Of a stretch of 64,000 bases of DNA, positions 16,962 to 26,028 are shown in pieces. The first letter of the stretch is position 1, and every line of letters begins with the position of its first letter. The notes beneath the pieces were generated by a model that searched no databases, was not told where the DNA came from, and saw nothing but the letters and a program-made list of their open reading frames with translations. The translations under genes were made by a program, and so were the position numbers. This stretch comes from M3007 sp965249785 (lineage in GTDB: Bacteria; Bacteroidota; Bacteroidia; Chitinophagales; Saprospiraceae), in assembly GCA_965249785.1 (NCBI GenBank), contig CBDFMU010000005.1, forward strand, positions 1-64,000. Direction: 5' to 3'.

Positions 16962-17585
16962 ATGCCACAACCGCTTCTTCCGCTCCTCTATTTTCCGCCA
17001 GTGGCTTGGTTGTCAATGCTTTGGCGATCAGAAGAAGTGACGCTGGAAGCCTGCGAAAATTACCAGAAAGGCAGCCTGCGCAATCGTTGTTATCTGGCTG
17101 GCCCGAATGGTGTGCAGCGATTAAGTATTCCTTTGGAGACGGGCAAACACCAACAAAAACCTGTTCGGGAGGTACGTATCGCTTATGACGAGGCCTGGCA
17201 ACGGCAGCACTGGCGCAGCATTCGTACGGCTTATGGGAACGCTCCGTTTTTTGAACATTATGCCGAGGAGTTAATGCCATTTTTTCAAAAACGCTATGAT
17301 TTTTTGTTCGATTTCAATCTGGAAATTCTGCAATTTTTGTTGCGCAAATTTGGTTGGCCGGGCAAACTACATTTATCTGAACAGTATTTGCCGTCCAGTC
17401 AATTAACAGAAAACAGTGATTTCCGCAAGGCCTTTTCAGGGGAAATCAGTGAGTTGCCAGCGTGGTTTCAGGCCGTTTCATATCCGCAGGTTTTTACGGA
17501 ACGACACGGTTTTATGGCCAATTTGTCTGCGCTTGATCTGCTGTTTTGTTGCGGTAAACAAGCGGGGGAAAATTATGAATTATAA
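16962..17585 (+). CDS. WbqC-like family protein
   Basis: A 207-residue protein of the WbqC-like family, found in surface polysaccharide loci. The N-terminus (LLPLLYFPPVAWLSMLW) and the motif YQKGSLRNRCYLAGPNGVQR are typical, as are IPLETGKHQ and the central FEHYAEELMPFF. No reaction is firmly known for the family. The ATG at 16962 is preferred over 16932, which lies close to the upstream hairpin. The heptose kinase gene starts three bases after its stop, so the pair may serve lipopolysaccharide synthesis. Confidence 0.82.
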   Translation: MPQPLLPLLYFPPVAWLSMLWRSEEVTLEACENYQKGSLRNRCYLAGPNGVQRLSIPLETGKHQQKPVREVRIAYDEAWQRQHWRSIRTAYGNAPFFEHYAEELMPFFQKRYDFLFDFNLEILQFLLRKFGWPGKLHLSEQYLPSSQLTENSDFRKAFSGEISELPAWFQAVSYPQVFTERHGFMANLSALDLLFCCGKQAGENYEL

Positions 17586-17588
17586 ATT

Positions 17589-18587
17589 ATGAATTATTCA
17601 AATGTCTCCGCTGCTGGGATTCTGCGAACACTTGAAAATCAATCTGTGCTGATTGTCGGTGACGTGATGCTTGATCGTTACCTGACTGGTAGCGTACACC
17701 GCATTTCGCCCGAAGCCCCGGTGCCCGTAGTGCTGCGTACCTCCACCGAAGATCGGCTAGGCGGAGCCGCTAACGTTGCTTTGAACGTGCTGGCTTTGGG
17801 TGGCAAACCGCTGCTGTGTAGCGTGGTCGGGAATGATGCGGATGGTCAGGTATTTCAGCGCATTCTTCCGCAGCATGGCATTTCTGCCGAGGGCTTGGTG
17901 TTCTCCAATGACCGTTGCACGACGGTGAAAACCAGGGTGTTAGGTAATAACCAGCAAATGTTGCGCATCGATAGCGAGGACACGCATCCTTTGACTATTT
18001 CGGAAGGGGAATTATTATTGGAAAAAATAAAGTCGCTGCTCGACACGCAGGATATTCGGGTGGTGATTTTGCAGGACTATAATAAAGGCGTGTTGACTAC
18101 GGGAATAATTACGGCGGTCATTTCGGAAGCCCAACAACGTGGTATTCCGACCACCGTGGACCCCAAAAAAGCGAACTTTTTCGCTTATCAAGGGGTCACT
18201 TTGTTCAAACCAAACTTGAAAGAAATCCGCGACAGCGCCCCTTTTGCCGTGCAAGCCGAACCGGAATCGCTGCGACAAGCAGTGGATTTTTTGCGCGAGC
18301 AATTACGTAATTCATTGACCATGATCACTTTATCCGAACGCGGACTGTTTCTGGATGCCGATGGCGAAGGCCACCTCTACCCTACTGTGGCCCGCAACGT
18401 GGCCGACGTGAGCGGCGCGGGCGATACGGTAATCAGCATCGCGTCGCTGGGTCTGGCGGCTGGATTGGATTGGCCAACTATTGCATTGCTCTCTAATCTG
18501 GCAGGCGGACAAGTCTGCGAATTTCCCGGTGTGGTGCCGGTGCGCCGCGATATTCTGCTCCGGGAATTGGAAGAGGCACTGGAATAA
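17589..18587 (+). CDS. rfaE1: D-glycero-beta-D-manno-heptose-7-phosphate kinase
   Basis: A 332-residue PfkB-family sugar kinase that makes heptose 1,7-bisphosphate for the inner core of lipopolysaccharide. VLIVGDVMLDRYLTGSVHRI at the N-terminus and RLGGAANVALNV are the RfaE/HldE N-domain signatures; the catalytic loop is DVSGAGDTVIS near residue 275. Only the kinase half is present; the nucleotidyltransferase half of HldE is absent and must be a separate protein. The start lies in an ATGAATTATAA word repeat. Confidence 0.9.
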   Translation: MNYSNVSAAGILRTLENQSVLIVGDVMLDRYLTGSVHRISPEAPVPVVLRTSTEDRLGGAANVALNVLALGGKPLLCSVVGNDADGQVFQRILPQHGISAEGLVFSNDRCTTVKTRVLGNNQQMLRIDSEDTHPLTISEGELLLEKIKSLLDTQDIRVVILQDYNKGVLTTGIITAVISEAQQRGIPTTVDPKKANFFAYQGVTLFKPNLKEIRDSAPFAVQAEPESLRQAVDFLREQLRNSLTMITLSERGLFLDADGEGHLYPTVARNVADVSGAGDTVISIASLGLAAGLDWPTIALLSNLAGGQVCEFPGVVPVRRDILLRELEEALE

Positions 18588-18660
18588 CCCTCCACCTCCT
18601 TCGCTTGAAAAGGCTACGGCGGGTAAAAAAGTTGATAGGGGTTGATAAAATTTTGTTTCT
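18588..18660. repeat. Intergenic words before nusB
   Basis: CCTCCTTCGC...GGCTACGGCGGG (18595-18622) matches a word set also seen upstream of proB (42343-42412). It is followed by two GTTGATAAA-type words. No coding potential. Confidence 0.45.
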
Positions 18661-18664
18661 TTGC
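18632..18664 (+). promoter_or_regulatory. Possible promoter of nusB
   Basis: TTTCTTTGC at 18656-18664 resembles the TAnnTTTG element with one mismatch; TTG at 18632-18634 lies 21 bases upstream. The ATG of nusB follows 38 bases downstream. Confidence 0.35.
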
Positions 18665-18702
18665 GGCGGTTTTATCACGCACATAAAGTCCTTTGAAATT
18701 CT

Positions 18703-19638
18703 ATGCTTAGTCGTCGCAGCGTCCGTATCAAGGTCATGCAGTTGTTGTACATGCTCAACCGGGATGAACAATTGTCGTTCACGGATCTGGTCAAAGATTA
18801 TAATGAAGGCATCTGGAAGGCTTACGAACTGTACATTTTCCAATTGCATTTGCTGCTGAAAGTGGCGCAATACGCTGAGAAAGACGCCCAGAATCGGGCT
18901 GCCAAGTACCTGCCTTCAGACGACGACAAAGTATTCAGCCCGCGTCTTTATCAGAATCCGTCCATTCAAAGTCTGGCCAACCACACGTCTTTTCTGAATA
19001 TCGTGGCCAAATATAAGGCGCAAGACAATCTGGACGAAGACCATATTCGCACGCTCTATCTCGCGCTTGGCGAAACGCCGGAATACAAGGCTTATTTGGC
19101 AATTGAAGAGCCAACAACGGAGGAAACCAATAAGTTTTTACTGGAAATGTATCGTTTTTTGATCAACCACGATGTGTTTGTGGAGATGACGGAAGATCGC
19201 TTCAATAATTGGCAGGACGACGAATCGCTGGTGGTCGGAGCGATGAAAAAGACGCTGAAAGCCATGCCGCTCGGCGAAGAATTCTACAAAGAATTCGAGC
19301 CTTCGGACGAGACAGTGCGCGAATTTGGGGAAGAATTGCTGCGCAAAACCTGCCAGGAAGACGTGGCTTTGCTGGAACACATTGAGCCGACCCTCAAAAA
19401 CTGGGATGCCGAACGTGTTGCTATCCTCGACATGATTATGCTGAAAATGGCCCTCTCGGAACTATTGTACTTCCCGACCATCCCGACCAAAGTAACGCTC
19501 AACGAATTTGTGGAAATCTCCAAAGTTTATTCCACTGATAAGAGCAAAGACTTTATCAACGGCATTCTGGACCGATTGATGAAGAAATTAATGAAGGAAG
19601 AGAAAATTGTGAAAGAAGGTCGGGGGTTGATTGAGTAA
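18703..19638 (+). CDS. nusB: Transcription antitermination factor NusB (long form)
   Basis: A 311-residue NusB, about twice the length of the E. coli protein; such long forms are typical of Bacteroidota. The N-terminus (SRRSVRIKVMQLLYMLNRDE) is the RNA-binding start. The C-terminal half (about residues 195-305) carries the conserved helical core, with WDAERVAILDMIMLKMALSE and TKVTLNEFVEISKVYSTDKS then FINGILD. The middle 150 residues are lineage-specific. It acts in rRNA antitermination with NusE. It is convergent with the following small lipoprotein gene. Confidence 0.94.
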   Translation: MLSRRSVRIKVMQLLYMLNRDEQLSFTDLVKDYNEGIWKAYELYIFQLHLLLKVAQYAEKDAQNRAAKYLPSDDDKVFSPRLYQNPSIQSLANHTSFLNIVAKYKAQDNLDEDHIRTLYLALGETPEYKAYLAIEEPTTEETNKFLLEMYRFLINHDVFVEMTEDRFNNWQDDESLVVGAMKKTLKAMPLGEEFYKEFEPSDETVREFGEELLRKTCQEDVALLEHIEPTLKNWDAERVAILDMIMLKMALSELLYFPTIPTKVTLNEFVEISKVYSTDKSKDFINGILDRLMKKLMKEEKIVKEGRGLIE

Positions 19639-19676
19639 AATTTGGAATCATCCTATTGCTTATAGGCTGATTTGCG

Positions 19677-20125
19677 TCAATTCACTTTAAAGACGTGTGC
19701 TCCGGGGTTATCAACTATCTGAATATAACCAGTAATTCCACTTCCCCCTGTCTCTTCCAGCCAACCATTGATGCCCAGTTCATTTAAAAGTTCTTCATTA
19801 TAATCATCCACTACAAAAGTATTATCTCGAATAGCGACTTCTAGCTGACCCGACATTATTTTAAATATAGTGATCACGATACTTCCGCTTGCAGTATCGA
19901 GTCTAATGGAACTTTGTCCATTGGTTAGTTCCAGATATGTATCAAAATAGGTAGTCAACCATATAGTATCACCCACTAGATATTCTTTCTGGTTTGGAAG
20001 AACCTTTACATCTAGCCTGGCGACATTATTCTCCCCTTCACATGGAGTTCTGCATCTTCCTCACATTGGAAGTTTGAAAATAAGGAGAATACTGTTAGAA
20101 GAGGTAGCAATATTTTGATTTTCAT
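19677..20125 (-). CDS. Small lipoprotein, interrupted by one missing base
   Basis: Two frames join into one protein of about 149 residues. The first frame (ATG at 20125) gives a signal peptide with lipobox cysteine at residue 21 (FSNFQC) and then EED; at about 20043-20050 the coding continues in another frame as RTPCEGENNVARLDVKV, then EYLVGDTIWLTTYF and on to the stop at 19677. One lost base (for example restoring a cysteine codon after EED) joins them. The 'VGDTIWL' strand is common in Bacteroidota secreted lipoproteins. Function unknown. Confidence 0.6.
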
Positions 20126-20292
20126 AATTTGTATTGATGTTATAATGCTTCGTAAATTACTTCTCCACAGTGTTGTAAATAGATTTACTTGCGGTATAGC
20201 GAAAAAGTTGGAAAGAATAAAAATTTTTAGTCTCAACCATGTTAAACGCATCAAAATAGTCAGGGAAAACGCTCGATCATCCTATATCGGAC

Positions 20293-20385
20293 TGTCATTC
20301 TGAACGCAGTGAAGAATTTGGCTACGAAGAAAGTGAGCATCCATCTTCGCTCCTAGGCAGATTCTTCACTTTATTCAGAATGACA
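20293..20385. repeat. Inverted repeat with 25-base arms
   Basis: Arms at 20293-20317 and 20361-20385 match at 22 of 25 positions; the arm begins tgtcattctgaacgcagtga. The element lies in the 390-base gap upstream of the small lipoprotein. A repeat with this wording is common between genes in many Bacteroidota genomes. Confidence 0.75.
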
Positions 20386-20531
20386 CGCTGCTCTGGCGTC
20401 GTGAATTTCCCAATAATTTTGTCCGCATCTGTGATATGGCGATCACGCCCGGTCAGGAACTCGTAATTACCGGCGGTTACGCGGATACTTTTCGATTGCC
20501 CACTATATTTGCTTTTTAGCAAGGGCCCCAT
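20385..20531 (-). pseudogene. Possible gene remnant or frameshifted tail of the next lipoprotein
   Basis: A minus frame reads KSIRVTAGNYEFLTGRDRHI and DADKIIGKFTTPEQ with codon use and GC content like real genes, then runs into the 20293-20385 repeat. It overlaps the end of the gene at 20516 in another frame. It may be that gene's true C-terminus after an indel, or the stub of a lost gene cut by the repeat. I do not recognise it. Confidence 0.25.
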
Positions 20532-21226
20532 GAGGTGTAAAAAAGAAAAATACCTTTCAAATAAAAACTTTTAATTTGTTCTTCTGGAAGCACTAACAGG
20601 CCAGATCCTTTTAGTCTCATTTGTCTGGAGGCCGCAACCATAAGTCTATAAAGTTCTTTTGAGTCAATAGCAGGATTAAAATTGACCAAATATATTTCGC
20701 TACCCCCGCCATCTCCATCTCCTTCAGGGGGCGTAGTATTCAATGTCTCAAAGTTAAAAGGGCTTTGTTGCCTTATAGTCTCTATGGTAGATGGGCTAAA
20801 CTCATGCAAATAAGAGGAATACCACTCGTATTGGGCACGTTCCGCACTAATAAAAACTGTATATTTAATACTATCCAAGTGTGCAATGACTATCTTAGTA
20901 GAGTCAACGCAGCCAAAAGTGATTGGCATCTGTCCCGTCATACATTTTACTAAATGGATTTGGGGATATATTCTTATATTAGTTTCATGTTGTTGTATGT
21001 AAAAAAACTTGTTTAACAACCTTTGAAAAGCTTTATCTTCACAATACAAATTTTTACCATGATCATTTAACGAAGCATAGTCATCATAGCCATACATAGG
21101 AACATTGCCAATTATAGAGGTGCCGTTTTTAAAAACGAATTTCGCTTGGTAAACAATACAGCTACCTACATCTCCCCTAAGGTGGGAGGCACAAGAAAAT
21201 AAAAATAATAGTAGAATATATTTCAT
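20516..21226 (-). CDS. Putative lipoprotein of unknown function
   Basis: A 236-residue protein with a short signal peptide and a cysteine at residue 12 (LFLFSCAS), consistent with a lipoprotein. The middle has several cysteines (LYCEDK, VKCMTG, FGCVD) and the region near residue 170 is glycine-rich (PPEGDGDGGGSEIYLV). No domain is recognised. The gene is more AT-rich than its neighbours. The ATG at 21226 puts the signal peptide at the start. A terminator separates it from the upstream adhesin operon, so it has its own promoter. Confidence 0.65.
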   Translation of the reverse strand: MKYILLLFLFSCASHLRGDVGSCIVYQAKFVFKNGTSIIGNVPMYGYDDYASLNDHGKNLYCEDKAFQRLLNKFFYIQQHETNIRIYPQIHLVKCMTGQMPITFGCVDSTKIVIAHLDSIKYTVFISAERAQYEWYSSYLHEFSPSTIETIRQQSPFNFETLNTTPPEGDGDGGGSEIYLVNFNPAIDSKELYRLMVAASRQMRLKGSGLLVLPEEQIKSFYLKGIFLFYTSWGPC

Positions 21227-21281
21227 GTTTGTCAATGGCCGAAAATAAATACAGTAGAATAAAGCTTATTAGGTTTCTACT

Positions 21282-21328
21282 AAAAAGCCCCTGCCAATAG
21301 CTTTAAGACATTGACAGGGACTTTTTTA
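21282..21328 (-). terminator. Terminator of the T9SS adhesin operon
   Basis: On the minus strand agtccctgtcaat (21322-21310) pairs with attggcaggggct (21298-21286), with two G-T pairs, followed by TTTTTAG. It lies about 22 bases downstream of the adhesin gene stop. Confidence 0.65.
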
Positions 21329-21343
21329 TATCTATTAGTAGAA

Positions 21344-24300
21344 TTACTTCAACAAAGTCACATTCCCCTTTTTCTCATACACCGCGCCATTGCCGCAAGT
21401 AGCCTTCACATACCAGGCATAAGCATCGGGCGTGAGGGAAGCACCTTTGTAAGTACCGTCCCAGCCGAGGGCCTGGGTATCTTCGGTTTCGTACACTTTC
21501 TCGCCCCAGCGATCCCAGACCACCATGTATAAATCCTTGATATTCACACCACGCACGATGAAACGATCGTTGCTTTCATCGCCGTTGGGCGTGAAGGCTT
21601 TGGGTACGAAGATGTACGGTTCGATGCACTGATCGCCCATGAAGTAGATGGTCACGGAAGCCGTGTTCGGGCAAAGACCATCGGCGGTAGCGGTTACGGT
21701 GTACACTGTTTCGACATCTGGACGAGCCATTGGATTGGCAATGTTAGGGTTGTTCAGGGAGCCAGCCGGTGTCCAGTTATAAGTGTAGATGGTGCCTGTA
21801 CCCGTAGCAGTAGCCAACAGCGAGGCGGCTTGGCCGGGGCAGATGGTGTCTTTACCGACTACTTCGGCGGTCACTGCCAGTGCCACCACGTCCACTTTGA
21901 ATGCTACCGTATCCTGGCAGCCAAACTGGTTCGCGACGACCGCTGAGTAAATAGCGGTACTGTCTGGCGTGACCGTTGGGTTGGCTCCTCCATTGAGGAT
22001 TGGTGTCCAGGTATAAGTCAGGGTGTCACCAGCGTTAAGATTCGTGATATTCAACTGTGAGGATTGTCCGCGACAAAGGTTCTGGTCTTTCGGCAGGGCA
22101 TCCACGACCACTTTGGCATTGTTTACCCGCACCGAACCCGAGGCAGGACAAGCACCACCTTCGGAACGCACGTAGTAAACGCCATTTTTCTCCGGCGTGA
22201 TTTGTACCGAAGCACCTTCCGCCAAAATAGTGTTGAAAGTCGGTGATTGCGACCATTGATAATTTTCCCCAGTTACCGGATTTTGAACCGATAGCGTCAC
22301 TGGTGTATCGTCGCAGACTCTTTGGTCCGGCCCGGCACTCAGTAGTGCCGTGGATTGTGGCGTTACTTGGGTGGTATATTGTACCGTACAATTGCCATTG
22401 GAAACTTGTACCGTATAAGTAGTAGCAGTAACTGGCGTGACGGTTGGATTCGGGCTATGGATATTTAAGCTCGAATCAACGGGATTGGAACTCCACAGAT
22501 AGGTGTAAGTCGGGTCGAAGTCCGGGTTCAGTTGCACGGAGTTGCCAGGACAGAAATTCATGCTGCTGGCAATTTCCTCATTAATCACCTTCACGTCCAC
22601 TGGAAGCGCAGCCGTACCCGTACAGCCTTGCGCATCCGTTACCGTCAATTGAACCGTGTCAAGTCCAGACTGAGTCAGCGTGAAAGTAGGGTTTTGCTCC
22701 GTAGAAGTTTGTCCGCCAATGGTCCAGACATAGCTACCAGTAGCTGGTTGACCGGTGAAATTATACACCGCTTGCTCGGAGCAACTGACTAAATTAGACG
22801 TAATAGACGGTGTTACTACCGAAGTGGGCTGTACATTGACTGTGGTGTTGAATGGCGCAGCACACTCCGCTCCGGCAGGAACGAAAGTTACGGTATAAGC
22901 CCCAACTGAAGCGTAAGTATGCGAGGTGTAAGGCTGACCAGCGTTATTACTTTGACCGTCACCAAAGTTCCAAACACCGGGAACTATGCCCAGATTTTGA
23001 AATTCAACGGTCAACCCACCACAGTTTTTTACTTGTATACCAGCCACCACGGTGCCTTCTTGTTGAAAGGCTACACCTATTTCTTTTTGCGTAGTACATC
23101 CATATTGGTTGGTCGCCGTCACTGTAATAGTATAAGTGCCCGCCGTGCCAGTGACCGTTACATCCGCAGTATTGTTCGGTGTGATGGTCAGCGCGGAGGG
23201 AGCCGACCAGTGGTAGGTCAATGTATCACCAGGTTGCAAGTTATTAGCAATCAACGCAATAGGGCGGTTTTCGCAAGCTACGGTTGGCGAATTGGCCGCA
23301 ATTTCTACTTTTGCTGCCCGACCAACTACAGTTGCGGTGGCTGATTGTGTACAACCATACACCGGATCAGTTGCTGTCACCGTGTAAATGGTAGGCGTAC
23401 TAGTTGCGGGTACAGTAATACTCATAGTGGTTTGATTGCCCGGATGCCATACGACCTCTGCATTGGAAGCAGCATTAATTTTTGCTTCTAAAGTAGCGTT
23501 GGGTTCGCAGGGAGCAACGGTTGCATTTTGCACCGACAAATTAATTGGTGTTACGCGAATAACTTTTACCTGCGTCGTATCGCTGCAAAAACCGTTGGTC
23601 GCTATCAATTGATAATTCGTAGTGACCGCTGGATTGGCAATAATGTTTGGAGAATTTGGATCGGGGAAAAACAGCCCGGTCGTTGGTGACCAGGTGTAAG
23701 TGAATGCCGGTGCGCCAACCACGTCAATCGGGATGGAGTCATTAGTACAACTAAAGACTTCTGGCAGGACGTTGAGGGCAATCGAGACGTTCTTCCCAGT
23801 CACCGTGATACTGTCGGTTTGGACGCAGCCCAAGGCATCCGTAGCCACCACATGATATTTGGTGGGTACTGCCGAAGCGGGTACGTTTATAGTAGCCCCA
23901 TTTCCAACCGAAGTCCCCAGTGAAGTCCCGTTGGCATTGAACCATTCTATGGTTGCAGTCACATTGACCGTAGCATTCAGGGTAGCTGTGGGAGTACAAA
24001 CCACCATTTCATGCGCACCTACGGAGAGTGCCAGTGGCGTTTGCCGAATTACTTCTACTTGCACCGTATCTACGCAAGAACCATTGCTCGCCACCAAAGT
24101 ATAGATTTGGGTCTGAGCGGGATTGGCAATTACGTTTTGCGGGCCGGGATCGAAGGTCAGCCCCGTCATTGGGAACCAGGTATAAGTGTAAGAAGCATCG
24201 CCCGTTACATTGATGTGCACTGGCGAACCGTCACAATTGAAAGCGGGAGAATTAACGTCTATCTGGACGCTGGTAAGAGAATCTACAGTAAATGGAGCCG

Positions 24301-25975
24301 TGATAGTAGCTGTACAGCCTGCCGCTGAAGTGACGGTTAATTGGACAGTACCCGAATCATTGGCGGGCAAGGTAATGATTGGTGGATTCTGGGCATTGTT
24401 GAAGACAGTACCACTGGGCCAAACGATGGTCCAGTTCCAGGCAACGATGGTGCTGCCCGTGTCGGTAGATTTATCGGTAAATTGAATGCGTACCGAATCC
24501 CCTAGGCATTCTACAATGGAAAGTTCATAAGCGGCATTCAAAGTGGATACCACCCCAATGTTTGCTGCACCAGTAGCCGTACAGCCGTGTGCGTCGGTCA
24601 CTTGCAAGTTATACGTGCCAGCACCGACATTAGCAAGGCTTGGATCGTTGGAAATAGTTCCGTTAGGATAGGTCCAAACATAAGTATATGGAGCTAAGCC
24701 ACTAGAGGCCAGAGCAGTTGCCGTGCCAGTCAAATCAGCCTGACAACTAACATCTGTATCGGTGACCTGTAAGCTAATAGTCCCCTGCGCGTCCACTACG
24801 CCGCAAGCAACGCCTTTGCAACCGCTGTTCACATCAGTGACGGTGACACAGACAGAAGTACCAGCCGCAAGACCATTTACCGTAGGCGTAGTAGCATTTT
24901 GAATATTCCACTGATAGGAATAAGTGCCACTACTCGGCGAAACGACTGCCGTTGCGCTGCCATTATTCAATCCCGAACACGCTGCACTCTGCATGGAAAG
25001 CGAGACATTCAACCCGGTACCTACCGGAATGCTAACCGGCATACTTTTCTGGCAACCATTGGCATCAGTGACCTGCACGTAGTAGGTGCCCGCCGGTACG
25101 TTGGAGAGCGTAGGCCCAACCACGTTATTATAATTCCACAAATAGGTATAAGGTGGTGTACCGCCACCTGCCTGCGCAGTGACGCTGCCATTGCTGCCGC
25201 CACAAGCGGGTACCACTGTATTGAAATCAATGGTAATGGTAGGTGGCTCATATATGTAAGCACTGTCGGCTATACTGCAACCAGCAGCATCAGTGACAAT
25301 TACATGAAACCAGCCAGGAGTCAGCTCGACAATTTGTTCGCTTGTGCCGCCATTACTCCATAAATACGAGTAAGGAGGCGTACCGCCAGTGACAATGGCA
25401 TGAGCTACCCCATCACAAAACATGAAGCAGGCAATATTTTGCACCACAATTGACACTGCCAGCGGCGAATGGACGAAATAATTTTCCAGATCAGAACAGC
25501 CCTTTGCATCCGTGACGGTTAATAAATATGCGCCAGCACTGGTGATTGGAATAGTAGCCGAAGTAGACCCATCTCCCCATACATAAGTGTAGGGCGGAGT
25601 TCCACCGGTAGCCGACCCAGTAAGCGTACCACCAGTAGTCAGGCAATGCACACCAGTTGGAGTGATCGCTGCCACGATCTGGGTAGGCTGGGTAATAGTG
25701 GTCGTGCCAGTAGCGGTCAGTCCATGCTGATCTGTCACCGTCACCGAAACGACTCCGGCACCCACGCCGAAATTGGTTTGCCCGGCCTGGCCATTATCCC
25801 ACAGATAAGCGTAGGGGCCGACACCGCCAGTAGCATTCACTGTGACGGTGCCGTCAGTGTAGCCCGCGCAAGCGGGTGGCACTGAGGAAAAGGACAGCTG
25901 GATAGTCTGGCCAGTCAATTGCTGCACATTGCACAGCAAAAGCATCCAAAATGCGGATAAAAAGCTGTATTTCAT
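21344..25975 (-). CDS. SprB-like repeat/PKD adhesin with type B T9SS sorting domain
   Basis: A secreted protein of about 1543 residues. After a signal peptide ending LLCNVQQLTGQ come six SprB-type repeats (about residues 20-480) of the form ...C...DG.....GG.PPYTYLW...G, then several Ig/PKD-like domains (for example WNFGDGQSNNAGQPYTSHTY). The last 90 residues are the gliding-motility-associated (type B) sorting domain: YIFVPKAFTPNGDESNDRFI, then VVWDRWGEKVYET and AYAWYVKATC. Such proteins are exported by T9SS to the cell surface. It is the last gene of a four-gene operon with porP/sprF, whose family members are needed for export of type B cargo. The ATG at 25975 gives the best signal peptide; ATGs at 26008 and 26017 are alternatives. 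Confidence 0.92.
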   Translation of the reverse strand: MKYSFLSAFWMLLLCNVQQLTGQTIQLSFSSVPPACAGYTDGTVTVNATGGVGPYAYLWDNGQAGQTNFGVGAGVVSVTVTDQHGLTATGTTTITQPTQIVAAITPTGVHCLTTGGTLTGSATGGTPPYTYVWGDGSTSATIPITSAGAYLLTVTDAKGCSDLENYFVHSPLAVSIVVQNIACFMFCDGVAHAIVTGGTPPYSYLWSNGGTSEQIVELTPGWFHVIVTDAAGCSIADSAYIYEPPTITIDFNTVVPACGGSNGSVTAQAGGGTPPYTYLWNYNNVVGPTLSNVPAGTYYVQVTDANGCQKSMPVSIPVGTGLNVSLSMQSAACSGLNNGSATAVVSPSSGTYSYQWNIQNATTPTVNGLAAGTSVCVTVTDVNSGCKGVACGVVDAQGTISLQVTDTDVSCQADLTGTATALASSGLAPYTYVWTYPNGTISNDPSLANVGAGTYNLQVTDAHGCTATGAANIGVVSTLNAAYELSIVECLGDSVRIQFTDKSTDTGSTIVAWNWTIVWPSGTVFNNAQNPPIITLPANDSGTVQLTVTSAAGCTATITAPFTVDSLTSVQIDVNSPAFNCDGSPVHINVTGDASYTYTWFPMTGLTFDPGPQNVIANPAQTQIYTLVASNGSCVDTVQVEVIRQTPLALSVGAHEMVVCTPTATLNATVNVTATIEWFNANGTSLGTSVGNGATINVPASAVPTKYHVVATDALGCVQTDSITVTGKNVSIALNVLPEVFSCTNDSIPIDVVGAPAFTYTWSPTTGLFFPDPNSPNIIANPAVTTNYQLIATNGFCSDTTQVKVIRVTPINLSVQNATVAPCEPNATLEAKINAASNAEVVWHPGNQTTMSITVPATSTPTIYTVTATDPVYGCTQSATATVVGRAAKVEIAANSPTVACENRPIALIANNLQPGDTLTYHWSAPSALTITPNNTADVTVTGTAGTYTITVTATNQYGCTTQKEIGVAFQQEGTVVAGIQVKNCGGLTVEFQNLGIVPGVWNFGDGQSNNAGQPYTSHTYASVGAYTVTFVPAGAECAAPFNTTVNVQPTSVVTPSITSNLVSCSEQAVYNFTGQPATGSYVWTIGGQTSTEQNPTFTLTQSGLDTVQLTVTDAQGCTGTAALPVDVKVINEEIASSMNFCPGNSVQLNPDFDPTYTYLWSSNPVDSSLNIHSPNPTVTPVTATTYTVQVSNGNCTVQYTTQVTPQSTALLSAGPDQRVCDDTPVTLSVQNPVTGENYQWSQSPTFNTILAEGASVQITPEKNGVYYVRSEGGACPASGSVRVNNAKVVVDALPKDQNLCRGQSSQLNITNLNAGDTLTYTWTPILNGGANPTVTPDSTAIYSAVVANQFGCQDTVAFKVDVVALAVTAEVVGKDTICPGQAASLLATATGTGTIYTYNWTPAGSLNNPNIANPMARPDVETVYTVTATADGLCPNTASVTIYFMGDQCIEPYIFVPKAFTPNGDESNDRFIVRGVNIKDLYMVVWDRWGEKVYETEDTQALGWDGTYKGASLTPDAYAWYVKATCGNGAVYEKKGNVTLLK

Positions 25976-26028
25976 GCAGTTGAGTATTTTGCAGTACATA
26001 TATTTCATGGTCTCCAATTTGAGGACGA

